Source: Kytococcus sedentarius DSM 20547 (GTDB lineage Bacteria > Actinomycetota > Actinomycetes > Actinomycetales > Dermatophilaceae). From it: 64,000 bases of DNA. Made by a program: the position numbers and the translations under genes. The notes under the pieces were generated by a model. It did not search any database. It was not told where the DNA came from and saw only the letters and a program-made list of their open reading frames with translations. The stretch spans positions 1 to 64,000 of the forward strand of contig NC_013169.1 in NCBI RefSeq assembly GCF_000023925.1, in the 5' to 3' direction. The stretch's first letter is position 1. Every line of letters begins with the position of its first letter. This document shows positions 31,594 through 40,289 of this stretch, piece after piece.

Positions 31594-32001
31594 GCCGACC
31601 TCCTCCAGTATATGATGTGTCACCAATTGTAGCGCAGGTGGTGGGTTCGGGGCAGTGGTGTCGGGGAACTGGCTCCAGGTGCCCGTCCGCAGGGACCGAT
31701 GGGGTGAGGAGGTGGTCCGGGCGGTCGGTGCCGTCGCGGGATCCCCCTCCAAGACCCCGGGGCGACACCGACGCGTCCCGGTGGGCGCGAGGCCCACGAG
31801 CAGGCTGTGCCCCGAGGGGACGTCCGTGCATCTGCAGATGAGTATTGCCCCCGGTCACCGTCGGCGGCGTCATCCCCCGGGCCGATCTGTGGAGGACGGG
31901 AGGCCAACCGGCGGAGGAAAAGACGGCCTGTGGACAGAGCCCGTCGTGGGGGGAGGGAACTGCAGGATGAGAGGCACGAGCGTCGTCGTTAGGATCCCGG
32001 C
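31594..32001. other. divergent intergenic region
   Basis: This 408-bp gap lies between the divergent pirin and DUF4442 genes. It holds a probable -10 for pirin near 31610, the palindrome CATCTGCAGATG (31829-31840), and the leaderless promoter of the DUF4442 gene at its right end (31990-32001). No ORF with coding character was seen. Confidence 0.5.
31990..32001 (+). promoter_or_regulatory. leaderless promoter of the DUF4442 gene
   Basis: TAGGAT (31990-31995) is followed by six bases and then the ATG at 32002. No ribosome site is present. Confidence 0.5.
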
Positions 32002-32532
32002 ATGCCTCGTACCACCCCTGCCCGCAGGAGCCCGCGCCGCCCCGCCCTGCCCACCTGGCACGACCTGGACCAGCTCATGGGCAATGCCCAGGTGGTGCGC
32101 CACGTGATGAACCTGTGGCCCCCCTTCCTGGCGGCGTCGATCCGCATCGAGGAGGTCTCGCCCGACTTCCGCGACGTCCGGGTGCGCCTCAGGCGGCGCC
32201 CGTGGTCGACGAACTACGTGGGCACCCTCTACGGGGCGTCCATGTACTCCATGACCGACCCCTTCTGGATGATGATGCTGCAGCGCACCCTGGGGCCCGA
32301 GTTCGCCGTGTGGGACACCCGCGGGGAGATCGACCACCTGCGCCCCGGCCGCGAGGACGTGACCGCCCGCTTCCACCTGGACGAGGCCACCCTCAATGAG
32401 GTGCGCGCCGCCACCGCGGGGAACGCCAAGCACCTGCGCTGGTTCGAGGTGGACCTGGTGCAGGACGACGGGACCGTGGTCGCGCGGGTGCGCAAGCAGG
32501 TCTACGTGCGCCGCAAGCCGGCCCGCTCATGA
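32002..32532 (+). CDS. DUF4442 (hotdog-fold thioesterase-like) protein
   Basis: 176 residues with the DUF4442 layout: an N-terminal helical region (HVMNLWPPFLAASIRIEEV), then hotdog-like strands with STNYVGTLYGASMYSMTDPFW (residues about 71-91) and DHLRPGREDVTARFHL. DUF4442 proteins are related to PaaI-type acyl-CoA thioesterases, but a substrate cannot be inferred. A basic, Arg/Pro-rich N-terminus of about 15 residues precedes the fold. A terminator follows the stop at 32538. Confidence 0.8.
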   Translation: MPRTTPARRSPRRPALPTWHDLDQLMGNAQVVRHVMNLWPPFLAASIRIEEVSPDFRDVRVRLRRRPWSTNYVGTLYGASMYSMTDPFWMMMLQRTLGPEFAVWDTRGEIDHLRPGREDVTARFHLDEATLNEVRAATAGNAKHLRWFEVDLVQDDGTVVARVRKQVYVRRKPARS

Positions 32533-32537
32533 CCGAA

Positions 32538-32566
32538 CAGGCCCGCTCCGCGAGGGAACGGGCCTG
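32538..32566. terminator. terminator between convergent genes
   Basis: CAGGCCCG (32538-32545) pairs with CGGGCCTG (32559-32566), with partial pairing of CTCC/GGGA inside. It lies between the DUF4442 stop and the end of the convergent lipoprotein gene. Confidence 0.65.
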
Positions 32567-32598
32567 ACGGCTGCCGGCCGGGCCGGCGGGAGGGGTGC

Positions 32599-33540
32599 TC
32601 AGCCCTGCGGGGCGGCCGAGGTGGCCTTCTGCACCTGGGCGTCCATGACGGCGCCGACCTCGGAGGCGTTCAGCTCGCCCTGCTGCGAGACGGCCAGGAC
32701 CACGGCGGCGTGCTCCGGACCCACGGCGTCCACGCCCATCGAGAAGCCACCAGCGGTCTGGCCGTCGTTCTGCAGGCCCATGACGTAGCCGTTGTTGCTC
32801 GGCAGCGAGGTGACGGAGGCCGATCCGCCGGGGCCCTCGATGGTGTTGCAGGCGGAGGAGATGGCGGCGACGTCCTTGGCGACCTGCTCGGCGCCGTCGA
32901 TCTTCACGACACCGACCTGCACCTGGGCGCCGGAGGCGAGCTGGGTGATGGTGAACTGGCTGCCGGAGGGCAGACGCTCACCGCTGTTGAGGGTGTCCAC
33001 GGCCGTCTTGCACGCGCCGGTGGCCTCCAGGCCCGTGAGCGTCATGTGCAGCGGCTGGCCCTGGGCCTCGGGGATGAACTGGGTCTGGCCCTGGCCGGTG
33101 CCACCGGGCACGGCGGCGGCGGTCAGCACCATCGGCTCGAGCTCGGCCGCGAGGGCCTGGTCGAGGCCGGTGCCCTCGCTGGGGTCGGTGGCCGGTGTGG
33201 AGGGGGCCGACGGGTCGACGACGGGGGCGCTCGGGTCGGCGGGCGGGGCCGACGGGTCGAGGGCCGGGGCGCTGGCGTCAGTGGAGGGGCTCTCCACGGG
33301 CGCGGACTCGCTGGGCTCCTCCGAGGTGGGCTCCTCGGACGGGCTCTCCTCGCCCTCGCTGGACTCGGTCTCCTCGCTGGACTCCTCGTCCTCGCTGGAC
33401 TCGGACTCCTCGGAGGACTCGCTCGAGGACTGGGAGGTGCTCTCCTCACCCTCGGAGTCGTCACCGCCACAGGCGGTGAGGCCCAAGGTCGCGGCGGCGG
33501 CGACGGCGAGCAGGGTACGGGCGGCAGGACGGCGGGTCAT
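32599..33540 (-). CDS. secreted lipoprotein of unknown function
   Basis: 313 residues. The signal peptide ends in a lipobox LTAC (Cys24), so the protein is lipid-anchored outside the membrane. Residues 25-75 are an extreme Ser/Glu-rich acidic linker, followed by a Pro/Ala/Asp/Ser linker to about residue 120. The C-terminal domain (about 125-310) is compact, with two cysteines (TGACKTAV and SSACNTIEG) that could form a disulfide. The pattern recalls extracellular sensor-type lipoproteins, but I cannot name a family. GAGGAG precedes the ATG. Confidence 0.75.
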   Translation of the reverse strand: MTRRPAARTLLAVAAAATLGLTACGGDDSEGEESTSQSSSESSEESESSEDEESSEETESSEGEESPSEEPTSEEPSESAPVESPSTDASAPALDPSAPPADPSAPVVDPSAPSTPATDPSEGTGLDQALAAELEPMVLTAAAVPGGTGQGQTQFIPEAQGQPLHMTLTGLEATGACKTAVDTLNSGERLPSGSQFTITQLASGAQVQVGVVKIDGAEQVAKDVAAISSACNTIEGPGGSASVTSLPSNNGYVMGLQNDGQTAGGFSMGVDAVGPEHAAVVLAVSQQGELNASEVGAVMDAQVQKATSAAPQG

Positions 33541-33630
33541 GACATCTCCTCAGTCGGTCGCGGTCGGTCACCGGCGGGTCCGGTGGGCCGCGGCCTCGTG
33601 GTCAGCGTGCGTGGCTCTCGGGCAACGAAT

Positions 33631-35568
33631 CTACCGTCTGTCGGCCCCCCTGGCGGCGATCTCGTCCATCTGCGAGCGGATGCGGGTGTACGCATCGCGG
33701 CTGATGGCCTGCCACAGTCGCAGTGCCAGGGACGGATCCTCGGTCTCCAGCCGGGTGAGCACCTGGGGGGTCAGCACCCAGGTGTGCAGCTCCTCCCGGG
33801 CCGTCACCGTCGTGGCGTGGCGCCCGTCCGCCAGCAGCCCGAACTCGCCGAAGCTGTGCCCCGGTCCGAGCACCGACAGGCGCCGGAACTCCACGTCGTC
33901 GTCGGCCCGCGGGTCGGTGGGGTCCTCCTCGTCGCGCGACTCGGCCCCGGGCTCGCGGGCCGTCGTCTCCACCGTGCCGCTGGTGATGAGGTGGATCCCC
34001 GCGAAGCGCGCACCCTCGGTGATCACGACCTCCCCGGCGGCGTACTGCCGGGCCTCCATCCGCGCCAAGAGGGCCTCGGTGTCGGCGTCGTCCAGCGTGG
34101 CCATCACCCCGGCGTCCTGCACCTCCACCTCGGAGCGGTCGAGCTCGTCCCCGCCGTGGCGCTCCAGCAGCAGCTCCTCGACCAGCTCGATGGCGTCCTT
34201 GCGGCGGGAGACGACGCGCACCCGGTCGGCGTCGGCCACCCGGCCGGAGTCGTCCACCAGCACCATCACCGTGCCCTGGTGGTCGAATCCCGTCGCGAGC
34301 TCGGTGAGGCCGGCCCGGGCGAAGTCGGTCACCTCCGTGACGCGCCGGACGTCCACCACCACCCCGTCCACCTCGTCCAGCCCGACGAGCTCCCGCATCA
34401 CGGACTCCGCGGCGCCGAAGGTCAGGTCCCCCTGCACCTCGATGACGCGCCCGCGGTGACCGTGGTCGGCCAACACGGCCTCGGCGGCCGGCCGGCGACG
34501 CACCCCGCTGGGGGCGGCGGTCACCGGGTAGGTCACGCGGACCGCGGAGTGGGTGACGCGTGCACCGTGCATGAGGTGCAGGTCCAACTCCTGCGAGAGG
34601 GCCTCGCACGCCAGCACGCCCCGCTCGGAGTTGCCGTGGCGGTCCAGCGGCGGCGAGTAGACGGCCACCCCGGCCTGCCCGGGCACCACCGCCACGATCC
34701 CGCCGCCGACGCCGGACTTGGCCGGCAGGCCCACGCGCACCATCCACTCCCCGGCGTCGTCGTACATGCCGCAGGTGCTCATGACCCCCAGCACGCGCTC
34801 GACGACGTCCTCGCTGAGCAGGCGCTCGCCGCTGACCGGGTGGATGCCGCCGGTGGCCAGGAGCGCCGCCATCATCGACAGGTCCTCGGTGGTCACCTCG
34901 ATGGCGCAGGTGGCGAAGTAGTCGTCGGCGATCTCCTCGGGCCCCTCGCTGATGAGGTCGAAGCTCCGCATCAGGTGGGCCAGGGCCAGGTTGCGGTCGC
35001 CGTCCTCCCGCTCGAAGTCCAGCACCCGCTCGTTGACGGTGAGGTCACGCCCCGCCATCGCGGAGAAGGCCCGCACCAGCCGCTCGCGGCGCGACCCCTC
35101 GGGGCTCTGGTGCGCCCCGTCATCGGGTTGGGTGCCCCGGGTGCCGGCGTAGGGGTTGCTCGAGCTGCCGGACACCAGCGAGGTCGACGCGATGGCGCCA
35201 GCGTTGATCAGCGCGTTCGAGGGCCGGCCGGTGTCCTCCTGCAGCGAGATCTCGTTGAACGCCTCCCCGGAGGGCTCCACGTCGATCACGGCGTCCACGG
35301 CATCGAACCCCGCATCGGTCAGGGCCACGGCGTAGGTGAACGCCTTGGAGATGGACTGGATGGCGAAGAGGCGGTCGGCCTCGCCGTGGGAGTAGGTGTG
35401 GCCGTCGACGGTGGTGATGGCCAGGCCGAAGTCCCGGGTGTCGACCCCGCCGGTGGACTCGACGTACCCGGCCACCTCGCCCTCGTCGTGGGTGCGGAAT
35501 CGGTCGTGTACCCGCGCGAGCAGGTCGGACAGTGGGTTCGCGGGGTTCGCATGGTTCACCGGGGGCAT
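33631..35568 (-). CDS. glsA: glutaminase fused to STAS and cyclic-nucleotide-binding domains
   Basis: 645 residues. Residues about 15-320 form a glutaminase (beta-lactamase-like fold) that hydrolyses glutamine to glutamate and ammonia. The nucleophile motif is QSISK (Ser72, Lys75), and family motifs EPSGEAFN, NALINAGAI, KSGVGGGIVAVVPG and GNSERG are present. A STAS domain follows (about 355-450; VIEVQGDLTFGAAESV, GVVVDVRRVTEVTDFA). A cNMP-binding domain (about 490-615; GEVVITEGARFAGIHLITSG, FGEFGLLADGRHATTV) ends the protein. Single-domain bacterial glutaminases have about 310 residues. The extra domains suggest regulation by a ligand or partner. It may have a leaderless start (CACACT six bases before the ATG). 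Confidence 0.92.
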   Translation of the reverse strand: MPPVNHANPANPLSDLLARVHDRFRTHDEGEVAGYVESTGGVDTRDFGLAITTVDGHTYSHGEADRLFAIQSISKAFTYAVALTDAGFDAVDAVIDVEPSGEAFNEISLQEDTGRPSNALINAGAIASTSLVSGSSSNPYAGTRGTQPDDGAHQSPEGSRRERLVRAFSAMAGRDLTVNERVLDFEREDGDRNLALAHLMRSFDLISEGPEEIADDYFATCAIEVTTEDLSMMAALLATGGIHPVSGERLLSEDVVERVLGVMSTCGMYDDAGEWMVRVGLPAKSGVGGGIVAVVPGQAGVAVYSPPLDRHGNSERGVLACEALSQELDLHLMHGARVTHSAVRVTYPVTAAPSGVRRRPAAEAVLADHGHRGRVIEVQGDLTFGAAESVMRELVGLDEVDGVVVDVRRVTEVTDFARAGLTELATGFDHQGTVMVLVDDSGRVADADRVRVVSRRKDAIELVEELLLERHGGDELDRSEVEVQDAGVMATLDDADTEALLARMEARQYAAGEVVITEGARFAGIHLITSGTVETTAREPGAESRDEEDPTDPRADDDVEFRRLSVLGPGHSFGEFGLLADGRHATTVTAREELHTWVLTPQVLTRLETEDPSLALRLWQAISRDAYTRIRSQMDEIAARGADRR

Positions 35569-35600
35569 GGGGTGAGTGTGTCAGGCAGGCGTGCGTCACC

Positions 35601-36134
35601 ATGGTGCGCATGGATGCCGTGCAGCACGCCGATGCCGTGACCCGCCGGGTGGAGTCGCTCGCCGCCGGGCACGTGGTGGCCCTCTCCCGGGTGCTCCCGG
35701 GACGCCCGCGGACGGTGTGGCCCGTCCTGACCGAGGTCCTGACCGAGCGCGTCCGCCAGCTGGTGGCCGAGCAGGTGGAGGAACCCGCGAGCTGGCGGGG
35801 GCGCTGGGAGGAGGGCCGTCGCACCGGGTGGGTGGCGATCGACCTCGGTCTCGATGGGGGGCAGACGGTCCTGACCGTGCAGCACGCGGTGCCGGACGAC
35901 GAGGCCTGGCAGGAGCTCGGCCCCGCCGGGGTGGGTCTGCGCTGGGACGCGGTGCTGCGGGAGCTCGGGGAGCGCCTGGAGGCAGACGGTGGGACCGCCG
36001 CGGCCGGACAGGACGAGGACTTCCTGGCCGCCGTCACCGAACTGTGGGTGGTGGCGCACGTGCAGGCCGGGGCGCCCGCCGCGCGAGCCGGAGCCGCTGC
36101 AGACCGGGCCGCGCGCGGTGCTGGTCCGGCCTGA
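35601..36134 (+). CDS. SRPBCC/AHSA1-like protein
   Basis: About 177 residues. The stretch ALSRVLPGRPRTVWPVLTE, the Trp-rich strand ASWRGRWEEGRRTGWVAIDL and the final helix DAVLRELGERLEAD are laid out like the START/SRPBCC fold, with N-terminal strand, helix-grip and C-terminal helix. The last 40 residues are Ala-rich and variable. The call is tentative. ATG 35601 and ATG 35610 are both possible. Divergent from glsA across 32 bp. Confidence 0.5.
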   Translation: MVRMDAVQHADAVTRRVESLAAGHVVALSRVLPGRPRTVWPVLTEVLTERVRQLVAEQVEEPASWRGRWEEGRRTGWVAIDLGLDGGQTVLTVQHAVPDDEAWQELGPAGVGLRWDAVLRELGERLEADGGTAAAGQDEDFLAAVTELWVVAHVQAGAPAARAGAAADRAARGAGPA

Positions 36135-36137
36135 GGC

Positions 36138-37127
36138 TCAGGCGCCGCGTTCGTTTATCTGCTCCCCGGCGCGGTCGCCGAGGGTGGAGAGCGCGTCCAC
36201 CACCCGGCGGGCGCGACCCGTCAGGCCCTGGCGGGCCACCCGGCCCTCCACGGTGGTGCCGGGGCCCAGCGGGTCCACGGCCGGGGCGGTTGGGAGCACC
36301 CGGTTGGCCAGCCCCATCAGCCGCGTGGTGAACGAGGGCGCCAGGCCGTGCACCCGGGAGCCGACCTGGGTCACCGGGGACAGCATCACGTGGGTGTGCC
36401 CCTCGAGCACGCCGTGGACCATCCGCTCGGCGGCACGCTCGGCATCCATGGCCAGCAGGGGCAGGGAGGCCGAGGGGCCGAACCACGCGAACTCGCGGGC
36501 CACGTCGCCGGTGAACTGCGCGGCGTCGTGCGAACCGGTGCGCATCAGGCCCGGGACGATGGTGGTGGCCGTGATGCCGGTGCCGGCCAGCTCGGCGGTG
36601 AGCCCCTCGCTGAAGCCGACCGCACCGAACTTGGCCGTGGAGTAGGGCAGCAGGTGCGGCGGGGCCACCTTGCCGCCGACGCTGGTCACGGTGCCGATGC
36701 GGCCGCGGCCGCGCTCGCGCATGTGGGGCAGTACCTGCAGGGTCAGGTTCACCGGGCCCATCAGCATGGTGGAGACGGCCTGGTCGAAGTGCTCCAGGGT
36801 CATCGCCTGCACGGGGCCCACCTGGATGATGCCGGCGACGGTCAGCAGGACCTCGATGGGGGCGAGCTCGGTCTCCACGCGCTGCACCAGCGCCTGCACG
36901 GCCCGGCGGTCGGAGATGTCACAGGGGGCGACGTCCACCCGCGCGCCCGGGTATTCGGCCAGCAACTGGGTGCGCGCGGCAGCCAAGGAGGCCTCGTCGC
37001 GGGAGCTGAGGACTACGCGGTGGCCGTGTTGCAGCAGCTCGGCGGCGCAGAGCAGGCCGAGTCCGCGGGAGGCGCCCATGACCAGGGCGAGCGGTTGACG
37101 GGGGGGAGCGGCCGGGGTGATGTCCAT
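36138..37127 (-). CDS. short-chain dehydrogenase/reductase
   Basis: A 329-residue SDR. The NAD(P)-binding glycine motif is GASRGLG (residues 19-25), the acidic/Arg segment is SSRDEASL, and the NNAG-equivalent reads TVAG. The catalytic Ser lies in VTSVGGK and the YxxxK is YSTAK. The C-terminal extension after about residue 250 is longer than in classical 250-residue SDRs. Substrate unknown. A TAGCGT element lies exactly six bases before the ATG (37134-37139), suggesting a leaderless transcript. It is divergent from the zinc MDR gene. Confidence 0.9.
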   Translation of the reverse strand: MDITPAAPPRQPLALVMGASRGLGLLCAAELLQHGHRVVLSSRDEASLAAARTQLLAEYPGARVDVAPCDISDRRAVQALVQRVETELAPIEVLLTVAGIIQVGPVQAMTLEHFDQAVSTMLMGPVNLTLQVLPHMRERGRGRIGTVTSVGGKVAPPHLLPYSTAKFGAVGFSEGLTAELAGTGITATTIVPGLMRTGSHDAAQFTGDVAREFAWFGPSASLPLLAMDAERAAERMVHGVLEGHTHVMLSPVTQVGSRVHGLAPSFTTRLMGLANRVLPTAPAVDPLGPGTTVEGRVARQGLTGRARRVVDALSTLGDRAGEQINERGA

Positions 37128-37154
37128 TCCCCCACGCTAGAGCGAAACGCTTTC
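37128..37154 (-). promoter_or_regulatory. leaderless SDR promoter with GAAACGCTTTC repeat
   Basis: The minus-strand -10 TAGCGT (37134-37139) stands six bases from the ATG. Immediately upstream GAAACGCTTTC (37144-37154) is a short inverted repeat (GAAA/TTTC) inside the -10/-35 spacer, where a LacI-type repressor would bind. The operator idea is weak. Confidence 0.4.
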
Positions 37155-37246
37155 ACCGCGCGCCGCACCCCACATCGGGCCTAGCGTGGAGGTCAGTCAC
37201 CACGCCACCCGACGGCCCCGTGGCGGGCCGAGGCAGGAGCAGCACC

Positions 37247-38458
37247 ATGCGCGCACTCACCTGGCAGGGCAACTCCGACGTCCGCGTCGAGGACGTCCCG
37301 GACCCCACCATCCAGCAGCCCACCGACGCGATCGTCCGCGTTACCTCGACCGCGATCTGCGGCTCTGACCTGCACCTCTACTCCGTCCTGGGGGCGTTCC
37401 TCCACCCTGGCGACGTCCTGGGCCACGAGTTCATGGGCATCGTGGAGGAGGTCGGGCCCGAGGCCGCCGGCCACCTCTCCGTCGGCGACCGCGTCGTGGT
37501 GCCCTTCAACATCTCCTGCGGCCACTGCTGGATGTGCTCCCGCGGTCTGTTCGCCCAGTGCGAGACCACGCAGAACACGAAGCAGGGCAAGGGTGCCTCG
37601 CTGTTCGGGTACACCGACCTCTACGGCGCCGTGCCCGGCGGGCAGGCCGAGTACGTCCGTGTGCCGCAGGCCCAGTTCGGCCCCGTCAAGGTGCCCCACG
37701 AGGGCGCTGACGAGCGCTACCTCTACCTCTCGGACATCCTGCCCACCGCCTGGCAGGGCGTGAAGTACGCGAACGTCCCCGATGGTGGGACGCTGGCCGT
37801 GATGGGCTTGGGACCGGTGGGTCAGCTCGCGGTTCGCTCCGCGCTGAAGCTCGGGGAGGCCTCCCGCGTGATCGGGGTGGACCTGGTGCCCGAGCGCCTG
37901 GAGACCGCGAAGGCCTGGGGCGCCGAGGTGCTGGACCTGCGCGACGTGGACGGCGGCGGGCGCGACCCGCAGAAGGTGGGCGAGGCGATCCGGGAGATGA
38001 CCGGTGGCCGTGGCGCCGACTCCGTCCTCGAGGCCGTGGGCATGGAGGCGCACGGGAACCCGGTGGCCCACAAGGCGATCTCGGCCGTCGCCCACCTCCC
38101 GGGCCCGCTCGGTCGGCCCGCCATCGAGAAGGCCGGCATCGACCGCCTCGCGGCCCTGCACTCCTCCATCGAGGCCGTCCGCCGTGGCGGCACCGTCTCG
38201 GTTTCTGGCGTGTACGGCGGCATGGTGGACCCGATGCCGATGATGACGATGTTCGACAAGGGCATCGCCATGCGCATGGGTCAGTGCCACGTGAAGCAGT
38301 GGACCCAGGAGCTGTTCGACGTGGCGAACCGCAGCGAGGACCTGCTGGGTCTGGAGCAGCTCGCCACCCACCGGGTCTCCCTGGAGGAGGCACCGGCGAT
38401 GTACGAGGTCTTCCAGAAGAAGCAGGACAACTGCCTCAAGGTGGTGCTGAAGCCCTGA
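37247..38458 (+). CDS. zinc-dependent medium-chain dehydrogenase
   Basis: A 403-residue MDR alcohol/formaldehyde-dehydrogenase-like enzyme. Catalytic zinc ligands are seen in CGSDLH (Cys38) and GHEFMG. The structural-zinc cysteines are in CGHCWMCSRGLFAQC. The NAD(P)-binding glycine motif is MGLGPVGQLA near residue 187. An insertion around 105-135 (NTKQGKGASLFGYTDLYGAVPGG, shown here only in part) is typical of glutathione-independent formaldehyde dehydrogenase-like and threonine-dehydrogenase-like MDRs. Substrate not certain. ATG 37247 has AGGAG 7 nt upstream. Confidence 0.9.
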   Translation: MRALTWQGNSDVRVEDVPDPTIQQPTDAIVRVTSTAICGSDLHLYSVLGAFLHPGDVLGHEFMGIVEEVGPEAAGHLSVGDRVVVPFNISCGHCWMCSRGLFAQCETTQNTKQGKGASLFGYTDLYGAVPGGQAEYVRVPQAQFGPVKVPHEGADERYLYLSDILPTAWQGVKYANVPDGGTLAVMGLGPVGQLAVRSALKLGEASRVIGVDLVPERLETAKAWGAEVLDLRDVDGGGRDPQKVGEAIREMTGGRGADSVLEAVGMEAHGNPVAHKAISAVAHLPGPLGRPAIEKAGIDRLAALHSSIEAVRRGGTVSVSGVYGGMVDPMPMMTMFDKGIAMRMGQCHVKQWTQELFDVANRSEDLLGLEQLATHRVSLEEAPAMYEVFQKKQDNCLKVVLKP

Positions 38459-38459
38459 G

Positions 38460-39791
38460 TCAGCGCCAGCGGGTGCCCTGCAGCAGCCCGATGAGGTGAT
38501 CCAGCACGTCGTCGCCGGCCCCCAGGCCGTTGTGCTCGTGGGCGCTCGTCTCGTAGAGGCGGGCGTCCGGCAGGAGGGAGGCGGCCTCCAGCGAGAAGTC
38601 GCGCGGGACGTAGGCGTCGTTGCTGTAGACCGCCGCGGCCACCGGGACGTCAGCCCGGCGCAGCGCCTCGGCCGGGTAGAGCTCCGCCCACTCGACCTCG
38701 GCCAGCAGGTCGGCCGCCTCCGCGAACGGTGCCAACAGGCTGTCCTCGGTGAACAGCGACCGGTGCAGGTGCTCCCCGCCCAGCAGGGCCGGGTCCGCCG
38801 CGACCGCACCGGGGATCGTGCGGTCGGCCGCCCAGCGGGTGGCGACGCCGTCCGCCATCGAGGACTCGTGCAGGACCGAGTACAAGGGGTTGCGACCGCC
38901 GAACGGCAGCATCCCCTCGAGGTCGGCCGCGAAGGCCGATGACGTGTGGTCGCGCTCCAGCAGGTGGTGCAGCCGCTCGGAGCCCCAGGACATGCCCAGC
39001 CCGTGGCCGACGGTCCGGAAGCGCTCGGGGGAGACGACGTCGCCGTTCGGCAGGACGATCTCGCCGTCGGCGGCACGCTCGGTGAGCTCGGCGAGGCGGG
39101 CCCGGTCGCCGGGGAAGCGGCGGTGGTGCTCCTCGGACTTCCCGATCATCAGCTCCCAGGTGGTGCCGTAGACCTCCTCGATGGTGTGGTCCACCGGCGG
39201 CAGACCCCCCGTGATGAGCGCACCGGCCAGGGACTCCGGGTGCGTGGCCAGGTAGTGCAGGGAGGTGAACCCGCCGAAGGACTGCCCCAGCACGGTCCAC
39301 TGCTCGGCGCCCAGGGCCTGCCGCACCAGCTCGCAGTCGGCGACGATGGAGTCCGCCCGGAAGTGCTGCAGGTAGGCGGCCTGCTGGGCGGGGGTGGTGC
39401 CGGCCAGGACGCCGGTCAGCCCGGGCGCGGTGCGGCGCGGCCCCAGGGTGCTGCCCACGGGGGTGGACAGGCCCGTTCCCCGCTGGTCCAGCATCACCAC
39501 CTGGTAGTCCTGCAGGGCCCGCCGCAGCCACGACGGGCTCGAGGTGGTGAGCGAGGGACGCGGGGCCTCGCCGCCCGGGCCGCCCTGGAGGAAGACCAGG
39601 TACGGCTTGTCCGCCCCGTCGGTGCCGGTGACCACGCGGGCGAAGAGCTCGAGCGTGTCTGCGGGCAGGGCCACGTCCGCCGGGGCGTCCGGGCCGATCG
39701 CCGGAGGCCGGGCCAGGCCGTGGTCGACGGGCGCCTCGAGACGCAGGGTGCGGATGGTCAGGCCGGGCTGGTACTCGGTGGTCTGCTGCAT
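38460..39791 (-). CDS. alpha/beta hydrolase, proline iminopeptidase-like (S33)
   Basis: 443 residues, cytosolic. The oxyanion motif LQGGPGGE (like HGGPG of S33 peptidases) is near residue 67, the strand-turn MLDQRGTGLS near 95 and the nucleophile elbow GQSFGG near 168. The Asp/His partners are likely in the C-terminal third (YSNDAYVPRD and SAHEHNGLG). S33 enzymes remove N-terminal proline or hydrolyse similar amides. TAGGCT (39798-39803, minus strand) lies six bases before the ATG, indicating a leaderless transcript. Divergent from the DNA glycosylase gene by 35 bp. Confidence 0.9.
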   Translation of the reverse strand: MQQTTEYQPGLTIRTLRLEAPVDHGLARPPAIGPDAPADVALPADTLELFARVVTGTDGADKPYLVFLQGGPGGEAPRPSLTTSSPSWLRRALQDYQVVMLDQRGTGLSTPVGSTLGPRRTAPGLTGVLAGTTPAQQAAYLQHFRADSIVADCELVRQALGAEQWTVLGQSFGGFTSLHYLATHPESLAGALITGGLPPVDHTIEEVYGTTWELMIGKSEEHHRRFPGDRARLAELTERAADGEIVLPNGDVVSPERFRTVGHGLGMSWGSERLHHLLERDHTSSAFAADLEGMLPFGGRNPLYSVLHESSMADGVATRWAADRTIPGAVAADPALLGGEHLHRSLFTEDSLLAPFAEAADLLAEVEWAELYPAEALRRADVPVAAAVYSNDAYVPRDFSLEAASLLPDARLYETSAHEHNGLGAGDDVLDHLIGLLQGTRWR

Positions 39792-39826
39792 GCGCCGAGC
39801 CTAGTGCCCCGTGACACCCTCACCCC
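39792..39826. promoter_or_regulatory. compact divergent leaderless promoter pair
   Basis: The 35-bp gap holds TAGGCT (minus, 39803-39798) six bases from the peptidase ATG, and CACCCT (plus, 39815-39820) six bases from the glycosylase ATG. The -35 regions must lie inside the opposite coding sequences. The minus element is the stronger match. Confidence 0.5.
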
Positions 39827-40258
39827 ATGCGTCTGTGGAGTGTGCACCCCGCCCAGCTGGACCGTGCCGCCTTGGTGGCCGGATGGCGGGAGGGGCTGCT
39901 CGCCCAGAAGGTGTTGCGCGGCCTCACGAAGGGCTACACCCAGCACCCCCAGCTGGAGCGCTTCCGTGCGATGGACGACCCGGTGCAGGCGGTGGTCACC
40001 TGGCTGCACGGGCTGGCCGACGAGGCCGACGAGCGGGGGTACTCCTTCGACCGGACCCGCGTCGTCGTGGGCCCTGACCCTGCGCTGCGGATGCCGCTCA
40101 CCGACGGCCAGCTGCACCTGGAGTGGGAGCACCTCGCGACCAAGGTGCGCGTGCGCAACCCCGAGTGGTGGGCGCAGGTTGGCGACCAGAAGCCCCGGCC
40201 CCATCCGCTGTTCGTGGTGGAGCCGGGGCCGGTGGCTGCCTGGGAGCGCGCGGTCTGA
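39827..40258 (+). CDS. pyrimidine dimer DNA glycosylase (endonuclease V type)
   Basis: A 143-residue protein with the Pyr_excise pattern: MRLWSVHPAQLDRAALVAGW, REGLLAQKVL, GYTQHPQLERF and EADERGYSF. T4 endonuclease V and Micrococcus luteus UV endonuclease belong here. They excise UV-induced cyclobutane dimers by glycosylase plus AP-lyase action. The N-terminal amine acts as nucleophile in T4 EndoV after Met removal; here residue 2 is Arg, not Thr, so the catalytic group should be checked. The last 60 residues are variable. Confidence 0.82.
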   Translation: MRLWSVHPAQLDRAALVAGWREGLLAQKVLRGLTKGYTQHPQLERFRAMDDPVQAVVTWLHGLADEADERGYSFDRTRVVVGPDPALRMPLTDGQLHLEWEHLATKVRVRNPEWWAQVGDQKPRPHPLFVVEPGPVAAWERAV

Positions 40259-40289
40259 ACGGGCTGGTCGACCGCGAGGGCCGAGGCGC

